From an uncultured Alphaproteobacteria bacterium (lineage in GTDB: Bacteria > Pseudomonadota > Alphaproteobacteria > Micavibrionales > Micavibrionaceae), in assembly GCA_937934135.1 (NCBI GenBank), contig CALHAW010000028.1, positions 1 to 37,039 on the forward strand: 37,039 bases of DNA. Direction: 5' to 3'. Made by a program: the position numbers and the translations under genes. Numbering within the stretch: position 1 is the first letter of the stretch; every line of letters starts with the position of its first letter. The notes beneath the pieces were generated by a model. The model had not been told where the DNA came from and did not search any database. It worked only from the letters and a program-made list of their open reading frames with translations. Shown in pieces: positions 36,750 to 37,039 of the stretch.

Positions 36750-37039
36750 ATGGTGAAACGTCTTGGTCTATCAGGCCAACCACATGTGATTATCTTTCAC
36801 GAAAAACACGCACGTAGACACGCGCATCTCGTTGTTTCTCGTATTAATGCCAAGACCTTGAAAGCAATCAATTTGGTACTACGCAGTTAGCACGGATCAT
36901 CAAGCATGTTCATGAACAAAAGGCCAAGCTTGTTTTAGTTGGCGATCCTGACCAATTACAACCAATACAAGCTGGTACACCATTCAGGGATATTGCCAAG
37001 CAATCTGGTCATGCCGTACTATCAGAAATACGTCGTCAA
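36750..37039 (+). pseudogene. Decayed conjugation gene: relaxase fragment joined to a TraA-type helicase fragment
   Basis: From the ATG at 36750 to a TAG at 36888-36890 one frame reads 46 residues, including GQPHVIIFHEKHARRHAHLV and SRINAKTLKAINL. This is the HxH-containing segment of MobA/VirD2-like relaxases. In a different frame, from about 36872 to the window end, the sequence reads GTTQLARIIKHVHEQKAKLV, LVGDPDQLQPIQAGTPFRDI and AVLSEIRRQ, the SF1 helicase motif III region of Ti-type TraA. The relaxase N-terminus and the helicase Walker A and DEAG motifs are missing. An internal deletion plus frame change has therefore joined distant parts. It may continue past the window edge. Confidence 0.8.

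Overview
The window comes from an AT-rich alphaproteobacterium whose order I cannot fix. The evidence is an ELM1-type (DUF1022) gene, the sdhE-mfd / recG neighbourhood, a trxB-lysR pair, an AmgK-type sugar kinase, and two intergenic palindromes of a kind common in alphaproteobacterial genomes. One trait is unusual for that class: a single-chain GlyRS in place of GlyQ plus GlyS.

Left part (1-11.2 kb). This is mostly housekeeping: a small secreted protein, greA, an Lrp/AsnC regulator, the ELM1-type gene, trxB and a LysR regulator. A gap of about 335 bp (4796-5130) then carries what looks like a free-standing structured RNA gene, with a good promoter, about 170 nt of stem-loops and an intrinsic terminator. 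Two predicted hydrolases follow, a patatin-like lipase and a divergent alpha/beta hydrolase. The second runs 165 bp into the end of the oppositely oriented aspartate aminotransferase gene. That gene forms a leftward operon with an amgK-like gene and an unrecognised 152-aa protein. A small secreted Cys-containing protein stands alone at 10.6-11.05 kb.

Middle part (11.2-22.2 kb). mfd and sdhE read left and recG reads right from a shared 24-bp gap. A DUF502 membrane protein gene overlaps the single-chain GlyRS gene. A 715-aa SGNH/sialate-O-acetylesterase-type protein has a phage-fibre-like N-terminus and a near-consensus promoter. A PilZ (c-di-GMP receptor) gene ends this part.

Right part (22.2-36.6 kb). 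A tightly packed leftward operon of 12 genes, with no gap over about 20 bp, encodes a fucosylated surface polysaccharide. ManC, Gmd and Fcl make GDP-L-fucose from mannose-1-phosphate. A GT11 and a GT10 enzyme probably transfer fucose, and two GT2 enzymes probably build the rest. Two FkbM-type methyltransferase domains (one fused to the GT10), a DUF268 methyltransferase-like protein and a strange ParB-like plus nucleotidyltransferase-like protein probably modify or regulate it. Wzm/Wzt form the ABC exporter; Wzt has a C-terminal glycan-recognition-type extension. galE diverges from the operon. The window ends in a decayed conjugation gene in which relaxase and TraA-helicase fragments sit in different frames.

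The least conventional items are the RNA gene at 4881-5050, the GT10-FkbM fusion, the ParB/nucleotidyltransferase-like protein, the hydrolase/aspC antisense overlap and the relaxase-TraA remnant. I see no tRNA, rRNA, CRISPR array, intact insertion sequence or replication origin.
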